Positions 8,003-17,310 of a stretch of 64,000 nucleotides of DNA are shown here, piece after piece. Every line of letters starts with the position of its first letter. Within the stretch, counting starts at the first letter, position 1. Position numbers and translations under genes: made by a program. Under the pieces are notes generated by a model. That model was given only the letters and a program-made list of their open reading frames with translations, did not search any database and was not told the origin of the DNA. Source of the DNA: Fibrella aquatilis (GTDB lineage Bacteria; Bacteroidota; Bacteroidia; Cytophagales; Spirosomataceae); the NCBI RefSeq assembly GCF_017353255.1, contig NZ_JAFMYU010000002.1, forward strand, positions 372,001 through 436,000, written 5' to 3'.

Positions 8003-9466
8003 TCAGTTATGCTTCTCAATCAGCTTTTGCACCATAACCAGTTCCGTGTCTACGCCGTTGAGCGCGTCGAGCAGGCTGGGTTTCACATACACGTCGGGCA
8101 TGATACCGGCGTCGGGGCGTTTGGCCGCTTCGGCGTAGTCCATACCAATGAGCGGCACATCGACTTCGATTTTCGTGTTCGGCAGTTCAATGAAAAACAA
8201 CGCGCCCGCCGTAATGCCCTTCTGGTTGCCGCCTGTTTGCTGCCCTACCAGCGTGGCCAGCTTGTGCTCTTTCATAGCCGCCGCAAACTGCAACGCTGCC
8301 GAACTGTTGGTGGCACTCGTCAGCAAAAATACACGCGCCACAATCGGTTTGTAGTTCGGGTCAAGGGGTTTTGGTTGCCGCTCATTTACACTCCGATACT
8401 GCCCGCTGGCCGACTTAATAAATTCATTGTCAGTACGATAGCGCCATTGGTAGGCCCATTTGTTCAGGATATACGGATTCAGTGTAGAGTCCATGCAAAC
8501 ATAGGCCCAGCTATTCTGCTGTTCATTGATGACGATGGGTTTCGTGATCAGGTGACGAATCAACTGCTTCCCGTTCCAGCTATCGCCACCCTCGTTATCG
8601 CGGATGTCGATGATAAGGTTTTGCCCCGATTTTTGCCCGAACTCAGTGGCGGCGGCTTCGTAGAACTTGCCAAAGTTGAAGGGTTTGTTATACGCAGCAA
8701 ACGTGTTGATCCGCAGAATGGCTGTAGCCGGATTGAGCCAGCGGAATGTAGCCACGGTATCGGTACTGATGGTGTATGCCTTCCGAATCTGCTCGTTCCG
8801 CACCACATGCCGCATGCCCTGCACGGTTACAGCCAATGGTTTGCCCGTGCGCAAGTTGGCCAGTTCCAGCCTGAAAGCGGGCAATCCTCTTGGGTAAAGC
8901 ATGGGAAACAGCACATCGAAATACTCGAAGCCTTGGCCGCTGATTTCCAGCAATCTAAGCCGCTTTCCATTGTTCGCCCCATCAGCGCGAACCAGCGGTA
9001 GCATGGTGTTGATGATCGTGGCCACGGGCGTTCCGTTGATGGTCTTCACTTCCATACCTACCGCCACCGCCGGGTCTATACTGTGCGTCACAAGCATCCG
9101 GTTGTCGATCAGCCGAAACTGAAACGGCAGGCAGTTATCTTGCTCAAACAGGGCTTTCACGGCCCCTTCCTGATTGTAAAAGTTGGGGTACGAATGGCCG
9201 CATTTTAACTGCGCTGTTAGCTGCATAACACTCAGATACGCGTCCGTCAGCGACTGATCGTGATTCAAAAGAGCCTGACAATCAATGAAATAACGGTCTA
9301 TGGTGGCTGAGTCGGCGTATTTATATAGGCCGGGGTGAAGCGTTTTGTAGGCTTTTTGCAAAACGGCAAAATCGGCCTGAAGCTGCGCTTTGGTAAAAGT
9401 CTGCTGAGCCGAAAGGGAGCCGCAAAGAAGCAAGAGGCCAACGAGAATAGTGAGACAAGGGCGCAT
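8003..9466 (-). CDS. S41 family peptidase, secreted
   Basis: 487 residues. Signal peptide MRPCLTILVGLLLLCGSLSAQQ. The C-terminal S41 domain has NLIIDIRDNEGGDSW (about 283-297) and VFLLTSATNSSAALQFA (about 380-396) with the probable nucleophile Ser. Similar plan to the A+T-rich S41 protein at 4618-6129, but with the usual composition of this genome. Exported protease of unknown target. Middle gene of the 10177-to-6758 operon; 51 bp separates it from the upstream gene and 12 bp from the AraC gene. Confidence 0.87.
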   Translation of the reverse strand: MRPCLTILVGLLLLCGSLSAQQTFTKAQLQADFAVLQKAYKTLHPGLYKYADSATIDRYFIDCQALLNHDQSLTDAYLSVMQLTAQLKCGHSYPNFYNQEGAVKALFEQDNCLPFQFRLIDNRMLVTHSIDPAVAVGMEVKTINGTPVATIINTMLPLVRADGANNGKRLRLLEISGQGFEYFDVLFPMLYPRGLPAFRLELANLRTGKPLAVTVQGMRHVVRNEQIRKAYTISTDTVATFRWLNPATAILRINTFAAYNKPFNFGKFYEAAATEFGQKSGQNLIIDIRDNEGGDSWNGKQLIRHLITKPIVINEQQNSWAYVCMDSTLNPYILNKWAYQWRYRTDNEFIKSASGQYRSVNERQPKPLDPNYKPIVARVFLLTSATNSSAALQFAAAMKEHKLATLVGQQTGGNQKGITAGALFFIELPNTKIEVDVPLIGMDYAEAAKRPDAGIMPDVYVKPSLLDALNGVDTELVMVQKLIEKHN

Positions 9467-9477
9467 AGGGTGGGGTG

Positions 9478-9506
9478 GCGTTGGGCAGGATAGGCCTGCC
9501 CAACGC
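9478..9506. other. Intra-operon hairpin
   Basis: gcgttgggcagg / cctgcccaacgc, a perfect 12-bp stem with a 5-nt loop, fills the gap between the secreted-protein gene and the S41 start. No T run follows, so it is more likely an mRNA processing or stability structure than a terminator. Confidence 0.55.
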
Positions 9507-9517
9507 TCATTAGCAAG

Positions 9518-10177
9518 TTAATCAGCGATGTTGAACGATTGGCCGGCGTCTTCTTTCTTCACCAGAAGAAAGGGTTTGTTGCTGTCGATCCGTTTTCCGG
9601 CCATAATCACATCAACCTGTGCATTGTCGGCTAGATAGAGTTTAGTGCCAACGGGAAAACGTTGCCGCGACGAACCGTAAGGCCCCATAATAAAGATAGT
9701 AGTGCCGTTGCCAGGCTGACCTGGTTCATACGAAACGAGCGCTACTTTCTTAGGCCACAGGCTGTTGTTACGTATTCTGAAACTGACCATGTTTGGCGTA
9801 CTGGGCTTTACCCGCTCGGTATTTACGGTCTTGCCTGCATCGTCGGCCGTTACGGTCAGGATGTAGCTGTCGTTGGTTTCGCCATCGGCGCTGAAATAGA
9901 GTTTTGTACCCACGGGCCAGTTTTTGGGTGTGGTCTCATTCCGGTTCATGGTGAACCCATAGGCAATGCCAGGGCCATAGGCCCGAAACATGCAATGCCG
10001 ACCGGTGGTGTTTTTCAACGAAAACGAAACCCGCTCGGCAGATGGCGCCAACGGTGGGGGCACATCGGCTGGCTGATTAGGTTGGCCGGGTTGAGTCGGC
10101 GTTGACTGCGCCATGCCGTTGATAGACAAGATAAAAAACAGCGTTATACTGGCGAGGTACTGGATGCAGGTTTTCAT
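9518..10177 (-). CDS. Secreted protein with internal duplication
   Basis: 219 residues. Signal peptide ending in GMAQS, then a Pro-rich linker (TPTQPGQPNQPADVPPP). The rest is two related halves of about 80 residues: each starts VSFSLKN / VSFRIRN and contains WPVGTKLYF / FPVGTKLYL near its end, so the domain was duplicated. No enzyme motif is seen. First gene of the operon with the S41 peptidase and AraC regulator; a substrate-binding or cell-surface role is possible but unproved. Confidence 0.75.
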   Translation of the reverse strand: MKTCIQYLASITLFFILSINGMAQSTPTQPGQPNQPADVPPPLAPSAERVSFSLKNTTGRHCMFRAYGPGIAYGFTMNRNETTPKNWPVGTKLYFSADGETNDSYILTVTADDAGKTVNTERVKPSTPNMVSFRIRNNSLWPKKVALVSYEPGQPGNGTTIFIMGPYGSSRQRFPVGTKLYLADNAQVDVIMAGKRIDSNKPFLLVKKEDAGQSFNIAD

Positions 10178-10254
10178 GGACTTCGTGCGGTTTGGCTTGC
10201 GTTTAATTACCGAACAAAGGTGCCAGATACCCCGCCCCCAGTCGTCGCAAAAGA

Positions 10255-10286
10255 AATTTGAGACGTATCAGATCATGAGTTGAGAC
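10255..10286. promoter_or_regulatory. Twin direct repeat, candidate AraC-type operator
   Basis: aatttgagac (10255-10264) and gagttgagac (10277-10286) repeat with a 22-bp period upstream of the secreted protein - S41 - AraC operon. The sequence matches the repeats at 6531-6562 in the opposite orientation. Confidence 0.42.
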
Positions 10287-10298
10287 TTTTTTAGATTC

Positions 10299-10380
10299 GA
10301 GAAGCAAGAAGTGAGAATCAAGAAGAAAGAGATGAACATAGCCAACTTCTTGTTTCTTGCTTCTTATCTCTCACTTCTCC
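10299..10380. repeat. Foldback element 4 (imperfect, agaag heptads)
   Basis: Left part agaagcaagaagtgagaa with 7-bp periodicity, right part ttcttgcttcttatctctca. Pairing is imperfect. The right part runs into the 3' end of the MpaB-like gene and supplies its last codons and stop. Confidence 0.6.
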
Positions 10381-11135
10381 TTCACTTCAAGTGCCTGAAT
10401 ACGAGACAAATAGGCGGTGGGGAGCAGTACACGCTGCATGACCGAGCGGAGCTGGAGGGCGTTGGCAAGGCCGTAGAGCCAGAGCGTTTTAGCCAGTAAG
10501 GGACGGGCGGGCAGGTCGAGCAGTTGGCGGACGTGGTCGGGTACCAGCAGCGCCTGCGCCTGCCGGAGCAGGTTGTAGCGCCAGCTGCCGAGTTCTTCTT
10601 CGTAACGTTGGAAGAGCTTGTCGGTAAAGGCGCTGCGGGCCAGGTCAGTGTCGAGGTGTCGCATCCGGTCGGGTAGCCAATCAGCGTAGGTGGTGGGCAG
10701 GTTGGGTACGCCCATGCCGATACCAACCTGCGAAAACGTGTCGAAAAGCTCAGTGCGTTCGGCGTTGGTGAGGGGACGATGAAGCAGCGTGTAGGCCCGC
10801 TCTGAATAGTCGATGAGCATATAGAGCACGTCGCGGTAGGCCCAGTCGGGAATGGCATAACCCCGCTTGTTTTCTACTCCGGCATGAATACTCGCCATAC
10901 GGCCTACGGCCTGCCGGGCCTCGGCGTCGCTCGAAAACACGATTTGCTGGGCATATTGCACCGTCGAAAAAAGCCGCCCGATGGGGTCGGCGGGTAGTTT
11001 TCCGGTGAAAAACAGCCAGTCGACAGCCTTGTTGAGGGCAAATTCGGCCGCCGAACCCGCAAAAATCAGCAGGATTACGTCGGCGTCGCCCCAAATGCGG
11101 CGCACGATGGAGTTATGGGGAACGAAGGGGGGCAT
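10371..11135 (-). CDS. Oxygenase MpaB / DUF2236-like protein
   Basis: 254 residues, mostly helical, no signal peptide. RIWGDADVILLIFAGSAAEF (about 13-32) resembles the opening of DUF2236/MpaB-type proteins (latex-clearing-protein-like haem oxygenase fold), followed by FSSDAEARQAVGRMASIHAGV, where this family often has its conserved His. The reaction is unknown. It follows the OmpA gene by 14 bp and is probably co-transcribed. The C-terminus (LEVKEK) is encoded inside foldback element 4. Confidence 0.7.
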   Translation of the reverse strand: MPPFVPHNSIVRRIWGDADVILLIFAGSAAEFALNKAVDWLFFTGKLPADPIGRLFSTVQYAQQIVFSSDAEARQAVGRMASIHAGVENKRGYAIPDWAYRDVLYMLIDYSERAYTLLHRPLTNAERTELFDTFSQVGIGMGVPNLPTTYADWLPDRMRHLDTDLARSAFTDKLFQRYEEELGSWRYNLLRQAQALLVPDHVRQLLDLPARPLLAKTLWLYGLANALQLRSVMQRVLLPTAYLSRIQALEVKEK

Positions 11136-11149
11136 TGGCCGGATAGTTG

Positions 11150-11869
11150 TTACTTCGCCAAAACAACGAATTCTACGCGACGATTCTTACGCTTGTTTTC
11201 TTCCACGTCGTTGGGCGCAGCTGGCCGTGAACTGCCATAGCCGTTGTGCCGCAATCGGGCTTCGGGTATCCCTCTGGTAATCAAATAACTGGTAATCACT
11301 TTGGCCCGCTGTTCCGACAAAAGCTGGTTCAGCCGCCGGTCGCCAACGTTGTCGGTATGGCCCGCAATTTCAATCTTAAGCGTGGGCGCGGTTTGCAACG
11401 TACGCAGCAACTTATCCAGCTGATCGTACGATTCGGTGCGCAGGTGGTAGCTGCTTTGGTCGAAAAACACCTTGTCGAGTTGAATAGCCTGCCCTTCTTT
11501 GAGGTTCCGAAACACGGTGTCGGCCTTTTCCATCTGCACGGCATAGCCGTAGTTGGCGCAGGTGTCGCAGGTGACTACCATCACCTCTTCGGCTTCGAGG
11601 TAGCCGGGCACGTTCACCACTACGTTGAGGGTATCGGCGCGGGTGAGCATGAACGTGTATTCGGTGCCGGGGCGGCTGGTACCCGCGTAGTTCTTCTTAG
11701 CCAGAATGGCCCTGATTGCGAACCGGGCGGGTAATTCAGCCTCCGTTTTTTCGTCGACCGCCTTAATAGCAAACAGCGTTTTAGTGGGCTTGGCAGACAG
11801 TGTCTTCTGGGCAACGGCAAGGGTTGCCGTCAATGAGAACACAAGGAAGAAAACAAGCTGGAAACGCAT
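11150..11869 (-). CDS. OmpA family outer-membrane/peptidoglycan-binding protein
   Basis: 239 residues. Signal peptide MRFQLVFFLVFSLTATLAVAQ. The C-terminal ~110 residues are an OmpA_C domain: VFFDQSSYHLRTESYDQL, IEIAGHTDNVGDRRLNQLLS and a final RKNRRVEFVV, including the Asp/Arg pair that contacts diaminopimelate. The middle (40-125) is a beta-rich region with CDTCANYG of unknown role. Anchors the outer membrane or a lipoprotein to peptidoglycan. First gene of a pair with the MpaB-like gene. Confidence 0.88.
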   Translation of the reverse strand: MRFQLVFFLVFSLTATLAVAQKTLSAKPTKTLFAIKAVDEKTEAELPARFAIRAILAKKNYAGTSRPGTEYTFMLTRADTLNVVVNVPGYLEAEEVMVVTCDTCANYGYAVQMEKADTVFRNLKEGQAIQLDKVFFDQSSYHLRTESYDQLDKLLRTLQTAPTLKIEIAGHTDNVGDRRLNQLLSEQRAKVITSYLITRGIPEARLRHNGYGSSRPAAPNDVEENKRKNRRVEFVVLAK

Positions 11870-11992
11870 AAGAGAGAGGGCTTAATCTAGCGTGAGTTGT
11901 AGATGAGTAGAGCGCGAAGCCATACCCGCACTAATCAGCCACATGTCGATCATCATTAACCCGTCAAATTTCGGGCCGAATAGGCGATAGCA

Positions 11993-12030
11993 AAACGGTC
12001 AGGCCCGGAAATTACCCGACCTGACCGTTT
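11993..12030 (-). terminator. Hairpin after rho
   Basis: aaacggtcagg / cctgaccgttt (11 bp perfect, 16-nt loop) lies 24 bp past the rho stop. On the minus strand it ends GACCGTTTTGC, a short T run. A terminator is the likely role. Confidence 0.6.
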
Positions 12031-12053
12031 GTAGTATATTGAAAATGAGTAGA

Positions 12054-14444
12054 TTACCTATTCATTGAGATTAAAAACTCGTCGTTGTTGCGGGTGCCGC
12101 GCATCCGGTCGAGCAGGAAATCCATGCTTTCCATAGGGTTCATGTCGGCCAGGTGTTTGCGCAGAATCCAGACGCGTTGCAGGGTTTCGCGGTCCAGCAG
12201 CAGGTCTTCCTTGCGCGTGCCCGACGCCATCACGTCAATAGCCGGGTACACACGCTTGTTCGACAGCTTGCGGTCCAGTTGCAATTCCATGTTGCCGGTG
12301 CCTTTGAATTCCTCAAAAATCACCTCGTCCATTTTCGACCCCGTGTCGATCAGCGCGGTGGCAATGATGGTGAGCGAACCGCCGTTTTCTACGTTGCGGG
12401 CCGCGCCGAAGAACCGCTTGGGCTTGTGCAGCGCGTTGGCATCGACACCACCCGACAAGATTTTGCCCGACGACGGTACCACCGTGTTATAGGCACGGGC
12501 CAGCCGGGTAATCGAATCGAGCAGAATCACCACGTCATGACCACATTCGACCATCCGCTTGGCTTTTTCGAGTACCATGCTCGCCACTTTCACGTGCCGG
12601 TCGGCCTGCTCGTCAAACGTTGACGAGATCACTTCGGCGTTGACGCTGCGGGCCATGTCGGTCACCTCTTCAGGGCGTTCGTCGATGAGCAGAATGATGA
12701 GATAGACTTCGGGGTGGTTTTTGGTTACGGCGTTAGCTATCTCCTTGAGCAGCACCGTCTTACCCGTTTTGGGCTGGGCCACAATCATGCCGCGCTGCCC
12801 TTTGCCGATGGGAGCAAACAGGTCCAATACGCGGGTCGAAAACTGATCGGGACGGGTGCTGAGCTTGAGTTGCTCTTCGGGGAATAGCGGCGTGAGGTAT
12901 TCAAACGGAATCCGGTCGCGTATTTCTTCGGTCGTCTTGCCGTTGACGGTATGCACTTTCAGCAGGGCAAAATACTTCTCGCCCTCTTTGGGTGGCCGGA
13001 TGGAGCCGTTAATGGTGTCGCCGGTTTTCAGGCCAAACAGCTTGATCTGCGAGGGCGACACGTAAATATCGTCGGGGCTGGCGAGGTAGTTGTAATCGGC
13101 CGACCGCATGAAGCCGTAGCCTCCGTCAGACATGATTTCCAGTACGCCTTCGTTGTCGATGATCCCGTCGAACTCCTTCACGTGCTGATTGTACTGGCGG
13201 CGAATGCGCTGACCGTACTCGATCTGCTCTCGTGTAGGCTGGTGCCGGGCTTCGGTTTCACCATCCGGATTTTCCACTTCGCCAACTTGTTCGGGAGCCG
13301 TTGGGGCTATGTCGGTTTCGCCGCTTCGGGTCATCATACCCGGCGTTTCGTCGCTCACAACGGTTGGCGTAACAAATTCTTCTTCTGGTTCCGCGTTGAA
13401 ATTCGTTGCCGATTCGTCGCGGACAAACCGCCGCTCGTTTGGCAGACCCTGGTTGGGCCGGGGCGACTGCTGCGGATTCTGCGACCGGTAGTTTTCGCGC
13501 AGTTCGCGGCGGGTTGGTCCCTGGCTGTCGTTGCGCGGATTGTCGCTGCGGGGTATATCGTTCCGGTTGCCGTCGCGGTTGGGTTGCCGGTTCATGGGCG
13601 CATTGCCAAAGCGTTCTGGGCGGCCGTTGGGGTCATTGCGCATTCCGCCCTGACGGGGGTCAGCAGACCGGTTGTCGCGGGGGTTGCCGTAGCCGTTGTT
13701 GTCGCGGGGGCGGTCAGGTGTGCGGCCGTTGCGGTCGTCCATTCGGTTACCCCGGTTATCGGCGTTGCGGTCAGGGGCGTTGGGAGTCCGGTCTGTGCGG
13801 TAAGCGTCGTTGCGGTTTTGCCGGTTGTCGCGCATACCACCATCGCGGGGAACACCATCGTTGTTTCGCTGTCCGCCCTCATTCCGGTTCATGGGTGGCC
13901 GCGAACCATTGTCGCGGGCGGTGCTGCTGTCTGATCGGGTGGGGCGGTTGTCCATCCGCTGGCGGGGTTCGCGTTCGCGCTGCTGATCGCCGTCGGCTGG
14001 TGCGTTCTGGTCTTCAACAACTGAAACAGGCGTTTCCTGTGTAGGAGGGGCTATTTCGGCGGGTATCTGGCTGGCAACTGCTTCGGCGGCGGGGGCTACG
14101 TCAGTGGCGCGTTTGGCCCGTTGGCGGGGGCGGGGTGCCGCTCCGGTAGCCTCAACGGCGGGTATAACGACCACCTCGGCGAGGGCTGTTTCGGGTACTG
14201 TTGATGCCACAGAAACGGTGTCGGCGGGGGTGGGCTTTCGGGCGCGGGTGGCGCGTTTAGGGGCCTCGTCGGCTACGGGTGTGGTAGCTGCTTCGCCCGG
14301 TTCCGGGCGGCGTGATTGTTCGTCGAGCAATTTATAAACGAGATCTTTTTTCGTGTATTTGGTCGTATTAGTCATGCCAAAGTCCTTGGCAAGACCCTGA
14401 AGCTCCGGGAGGAGCTTATGGTTCAACTCATCAATGGTATACAT
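12054..14444 (-). CDS. rho: Transcription termination factor Rho with long disordered insert
   Basis: 796 residues versus about 420 in E. coli. Residues 1-45 are the Rho N-terminal helix bundle ([19 protein letters not shown]). About 50-400 is low-complexity, rich in Asn, Arg, Asp, Gly and Pro (e.g. [20 protein letters not shown]). About 420-500 is the cold-shock-like RNA-binding domain ([16 protein letters not shown]). The Walker A is VAQPKTGKT (about 553-561) and the Walker B region [15 protein letters not shown], with Q-loop and R-loop motifs following. Hexameric RNA/DNA helicase ending transcription. Large Rho inserts are known in Bacteroidota; in Bacteroides the insert has been linked to phase separation. 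It has a 260-bp leader. Confidence 0.96.
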   Translation of the reverse strand: MYTIDELNHKLLPELQGLAKDFGMTNTTKYTKKDLVYKLLDEQSRRPEPGEAATTPVADEAPKRATRARKPTPADTVSVASTVPETALAEVVVIPAVEATGAAPRPRQRAKRATDVAPAAEAVASQIPAEIAPPTQETPVSVVEDQNAPADGDQQREREPRQRMDNRPTRSDSSTARDNGSRPPMNRNEGGQRNNDGVPRDGGMRDNRQNRNDAYRTDRTPNAPDRNADNRGNRMDDRNGRTPDRPRDNNGYGNPRDNRSADPRQGGMRNDPNGRPERFGNAPMNRQPNRDGNRNDIPRSDNPRNDSQGPTRRELRENYRSQNPQQSPRPNQGLPNERRFVRDESATNFNAEPEEEFVTPTVVSDETPGMMTRSGETDIAPTAPEQVGEVENPDGETEARHQPTREQIEYGQRIRRQYNQHVKEFDGIIDNEGVLEIMSDGGYGFMRSADYNYLASPDDIYVSPSQIKLFGLKTGDTINGSIRPPKEGEKYFALLKVHTVNGKTTEEIRDRIPFEYLTPLFPEEQLKLSTRPDQFSTRVLDLFAPIGKGQRGMIVAQPKTGKTVLLKEIANAVTKNHPEVYLIILLIDERPEEVTDMARSVNAEVISSTFDEQADRHVKVASMVLEKAKRMVECGHDVVILLDSITRLARAYNTVVPSSGKILSGGVDANALHKPKRFFGAARNVENGGSLTIIATALIDTGSKMDEVIFEEFKGTGNMELQLDRKLSNKRVYPAIDVMASGTRKEDLLLDRETLQRVWILRKHLADMNPMESMDFLLDRMRGTRNNDEFLISMNR

Positions 14445-14713
14445 ACGTAAGGGTTAGCGCAGGGAGCAAGCTAAAGCCGGGGTAAAAGGGGTAGGTGTAA
14501 TTAGGTTGTACAGCAACTGGCGGGGCCAGTAGGCGGGTGGTAAACCCGGAGGTGGTCAACAACGGCGTGTTTGTGAGGGTTGGCCTAAAGACCTGGGCTG
14601 ATGTGGTGGCAGCAGCCAATTAATCAGTAACGTAAAAGAGCAACGATGGATCGTGCAGCAGACTAAGAAAAAACGGTTGGTGAACTACCCCGCCTGCCGG
14701 GCCTATAGATTGA

Positions 14714-14721
14714 CAAATGTA
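14714..14721 (-). promoter_or_regulatory. Possible -7 box (TACATTTG) for rho
   Basis: On the minus strand the sequence TACATTTG matches the Bacteroidota -7 consensus TAnnTTTG about 270 bp upstream of rho. No good TTG -33 box is seen at the right distance, so this is weak. The stretch 14445-14778 otherwise shows no gene I can support. Confidence 0.3.
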
Positions 14722-14778
14722 GTACAATCCAATTAATTATCTATGTAACGCTTCTTTGAGAAAAATGTTTCCACAGAA

Positions 14779-14882
14779 GGGATTTTGGATTGGGGATTGC
14801 GGATTTCGGATTGTTGCTGACGCACGGGTTTGCGCTGGCGTAAGCAACAATCCGAAATCCGCAATCCAAAATCCAAAATCCC
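14779..14882. repeat. Foldback element 5 (ggatt heptads)
   Basis: Arms 14779-14823 and 14838-14882 (45 bp, three mismatches, 14-nt loop). Outer heptads ttggatt/ggggatt/gcggatt/tcggatt; inner core gttgctgacgc / gcgtaagcaac. Lies between rho and the PorE-like gene. Confidence 0.88.
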
Positions 14883-14948
14883 TAAATGGCAAAGCGCAGG
14901 CCATCATGACCTGCGCTTGCTGAAACCTACCTCACAACACAAACTTGT

Positions 14949-17243
14949 CTATTTCACGGCCAGGATCTTGAACTCCGTTCGCCGGTTTTGCTGGTGCTCA
15001 CTTTCGCTACAGTTCACCCCGTCGCTACAGCCGTTGACCGGATCGCTTTCGCCATAGCCGTGGGCCGTGAGCCTGTCGGCCGAGATACCACGCGAGGCAA
15101 TGTAGTCGAGGGCGGCGCGTGCCCGGTTTTCCGACAGCTTCATGTTATACACGTCGCCGGAACGGGCATCGGTATGTGACCGCAGTTCAATCTTCATTTC
15201 CGGGTATTCTTTCAGTAGCGTCACCACGCGGTCTAGCTCGCGGGCGGCGTCGGGCCGGATAAAGAACTTGTTGAGGTCGTAATAAATGTTTTTCAGCTGA
15301 AACACATCGCCTTCACCATAGAGACTAAGCGAATCGGGGGCGGCGCGTTGCGTCTTTTTGGCCAGCTTACTCTTGTCGTATTTGGCCTTCTTGGTGGCGT
15401 AGCGGTCTTTTTGGGCTGTGATAGTATATGGCGCGTTGGGCTTCACGGCAAACTCATAACCACCGTCGGGACCAGTCACCACGGTCTTCTCCGACTTGTC
15501 TTTGTCGTTGCGGAGCGTCACCTTCACCCCTTCGGCGGGCCGCTGGTTCACTTCCGTCTTCACCACACCGCGCACAATGGTGTTCTCGCTCTTTTCCAGG
15601 TAAATGGATACGTTCACCTGCGGCCGGTTCGACTGCGTCAGCGTCGAGAACTTGGCCGTGTTGGGGGCGTAGCCTTCTTTTACCACCTTAAACTCGTACT
15701 CGGTGTTGGCGTCGAGGCAGAGATCAGTTTTGCCTTCGTTGCTGGTTACTTTCAGGTCCTGGTTGGTGCCGTTGCGCACAATCCGTACGTCGGCGGCTTC
15801 CAGCGGCGCACCCGATTTGGCATCGAACACCAGGATGTTCAACTGTTTGCAGGCCCGGTTGAAGGTGTAGATGTCGTCGTCGCTGATGCCCTTGCGGCGG
15901 TTGCTGCTGAAATAGCCGCGCGTCCGTCCCCGGTCGGTGATGAGGCCGAAGTCGTCTTTTTCCGAGTTGATGGGGTAGCCCACGTTCTGCACGCCCCGGT
16001 AGGCCACACCGTCTTTGAGTTCGGCATAGAAAATGTCGAGGCCGCCAATGCCTTCGTGCCCATCCGACGCAAAATAAATGTTGCCCGTCTCGTCGACGTA
16101 GGGGAACATCTCGTTGCCTTCGGTATTGATGTCTTTGCCCATGTTCACGGGCGTACCCCACTGCCCGTTGTTGAATTCAACGACGTAGAGGTCTGTGCCG
16201 CCAAAACCACCGGGCATATCCGAGACGAAATACAGCTTCTGATCGTCGGGCGAAAAGGCGGGGTGGCCTACCGAATATTCCGAACTGTTGAAAGGCAGTT
16301 CAGTCACGTCGTGCCACTTGTTGTTGCGGTTCACGGCCGAATACAGTTTCAGCTTACGAACGCCGTCGGTGCTTTTGCCGGTCTTGCCTTTGCTGCCGTT
16401 GTTGCGGGTAAAGACAATGAAATTCTGATCGTGGGTAAACGTAACCGGACCCTCGTGGTATTTGGTGTTGAGTGTGCGGCTAAACTTCTCCGACTTGGAG
16501 GTGGGTTTGGTTTCGGCTTCAATCTCAATAGACTGGTCGGCGGCGGGGCCACCACCACCCAGCACGGCCGTGCCCTGCGGACGAATAACGGGGTCGAAAC
16601 CGGGAATACGCAGTTGGTTGGTATCGGGAAAGAAATACAGGTCCAGAAAAGGCGTTTGGTTCCAGTTGAACACCCGCTTGATCACGCCGCCCTCATCGCG
16701 CGACGAGACAAAGACAATGCCCTTTTTGTAGTACATAGGACTGAAATCGGCCTGCCGCGAGTTGATAGGCAGGTTCTGAATCCGGTACGACGACGAGTCG
16801 ATGTAGAACCGGCTCATGTCCATATATGACACCGTGAAGCGCCGCCCACGCAGGTCGTCGCCCTGTTTCTGCCCAAATTGGCTGTACATCTTCTGCGACT
16901 CGCGGTGCTTGCCGTTGGCGGCCAATGCCTGGGCGTAGTAGAGATAGAGTTCGCTTTCCAGGTCGGGGTAATTGGCAATCAATTCGCCATAGACCCGCTC
17001 GGCATTGCGCGAATCCTGCAACTTCCGATAGCAGAAGCCCAGCTTGGTCAGCGCCTCGCGGGTTTCGGTGGCATCTTTCGGTTTACTGCGCAGAAAGTCT
17101 TCATATAGGCGCACAGCCGTCAGGTAGCTGTAATTTTCATACTGCTTGTTGGCTGCTCGTAGCCGCCCGCTCTGTGCCTGAAGCGACAGTGCCGTCAAGA
17201 AAAGCCCCGCCACTAAAAGCAGGACCCGTATAGGTCGGTTCAT
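14949..17243 (-). CDS. PorE-like OmpA protein: TPR, PD40 propeller, CarboxypepD_reg, OmpA_C
   Basis: 764 residues from the ATG at 17241-17243, which begins a clean signal peptide (MNRPIRVLLLVAGLFLTAL). The in-frame start at 17300 would place 19 non-signal residues ahead of it. Order of parts: TPR-like repeats (about 25-120, LRSKPKDATETREALTKLGF), WD40/PD40 beta-propeller (about 150-440, HPAFSPDDQKLYFVSDMPGG, MFPYVDETGNIYFASDG), carboxypeptidase regulatory-like domains (about 460-620), OmpA_C (about 640-764, IELRSHTDARSGDVYN). This is the architecture of PorE, the peptidoglycan-anchored subunit of the type IX secretion system; a general OmpA-family paralogue is the alternative. Confidence 0.88.
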   Translation of the reverse strand: MNRPIRVLLLVAGLFLTALSLQAQSGRLRAANKQYENYSYLTAVRLYEDFLRSKPKDATETREALTKLGFCYRKLQDSRNAERVYGELIANYPDLESELYLYYAQALAANGKHRESQKMYSQFGQKQGDDLRGRRFTVSYMDMSRFYIDSSSYRIQNLPINSRQADFSPMYYKKGIVFVSSRDEGGVIKRVFNWNQTPFLDLYFFPDTNQLRIPGFDPVIRPQGTAVLGGGGPAADQSIEIEAETKPTSKSEKFSRTLNTKYHEGPVTFTHDQNFIVFTRNNGSKGKTGKSTDGVRKLKLYSAVNRNNKWHDVTELPFNSSEYSVGHPAFSPDDQKLYFVSDMPGGFGGTDLYVVEFNNGQWGTPVNMGKDINTEGNEMFPYVDETGNIYFASDGHEGIGGLDIFYAELKDGVAYRGVQNVGYPINSEKDDFGLITDRGRTRGYFSSNRRKGISDDDIYTFNRACKQLNILVFDAKSGAPLEAADVRIVRNGTNQDLKVTSNEGKTDLCLDANTEYEFKVVKEGYAPNTAKFSTLTQSNRPQVNVSIYLEKSENTIVRGVVKTEVNQRPAEGVKVTLRNDKDKSEKTVVTGPDGGYEFAVKPNAPYTITAQKDRYATKKAKYDKSKLAKKTQRAAPDSLSLYGEGDVFQLKNIYYDLNKFFIRPDAARELDRVVTLLKEYPEMKIELRSHTDARSGDVYNMKLSENRARAALDYIASRGISADRLTAHGYGESDPVNGCSDGVNCSESEHQQNRRTEFKILAVK

Positions 17244-17310
17244 GAGAGTAACAGATTTAACTATGGGTCTCTTCGTGGATTGTATCAAAATGAGTGCCAA
17301 ACTCCAAATT

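Noticed and set aside
7979-9001. 340-codon open frame on the + strand
   Set aside because: Antisense to the S41 peptidase gene, which has signal peptide and catalytic motifs; no homology signal in this frame.
12951-13934. 327-codon open frame rich in Val/Ala on the + strand
   Set aside because: Antisense shadow of the low-complexity region of rho.
14431-14619. 62-codon frame overlapping the rho start as a leader peptide
   Set aside because: Low-complexity Thr/Pro/Leu sequence with no motif or start signal; nothing distinguishes it from chance.
15348-16829. Long open frame of 493 codons on the + strand
   Set aside because: It is antisense to the PorE-like gene. Its translation has no domain and reflects G+C-rich codon bias of the real gene.
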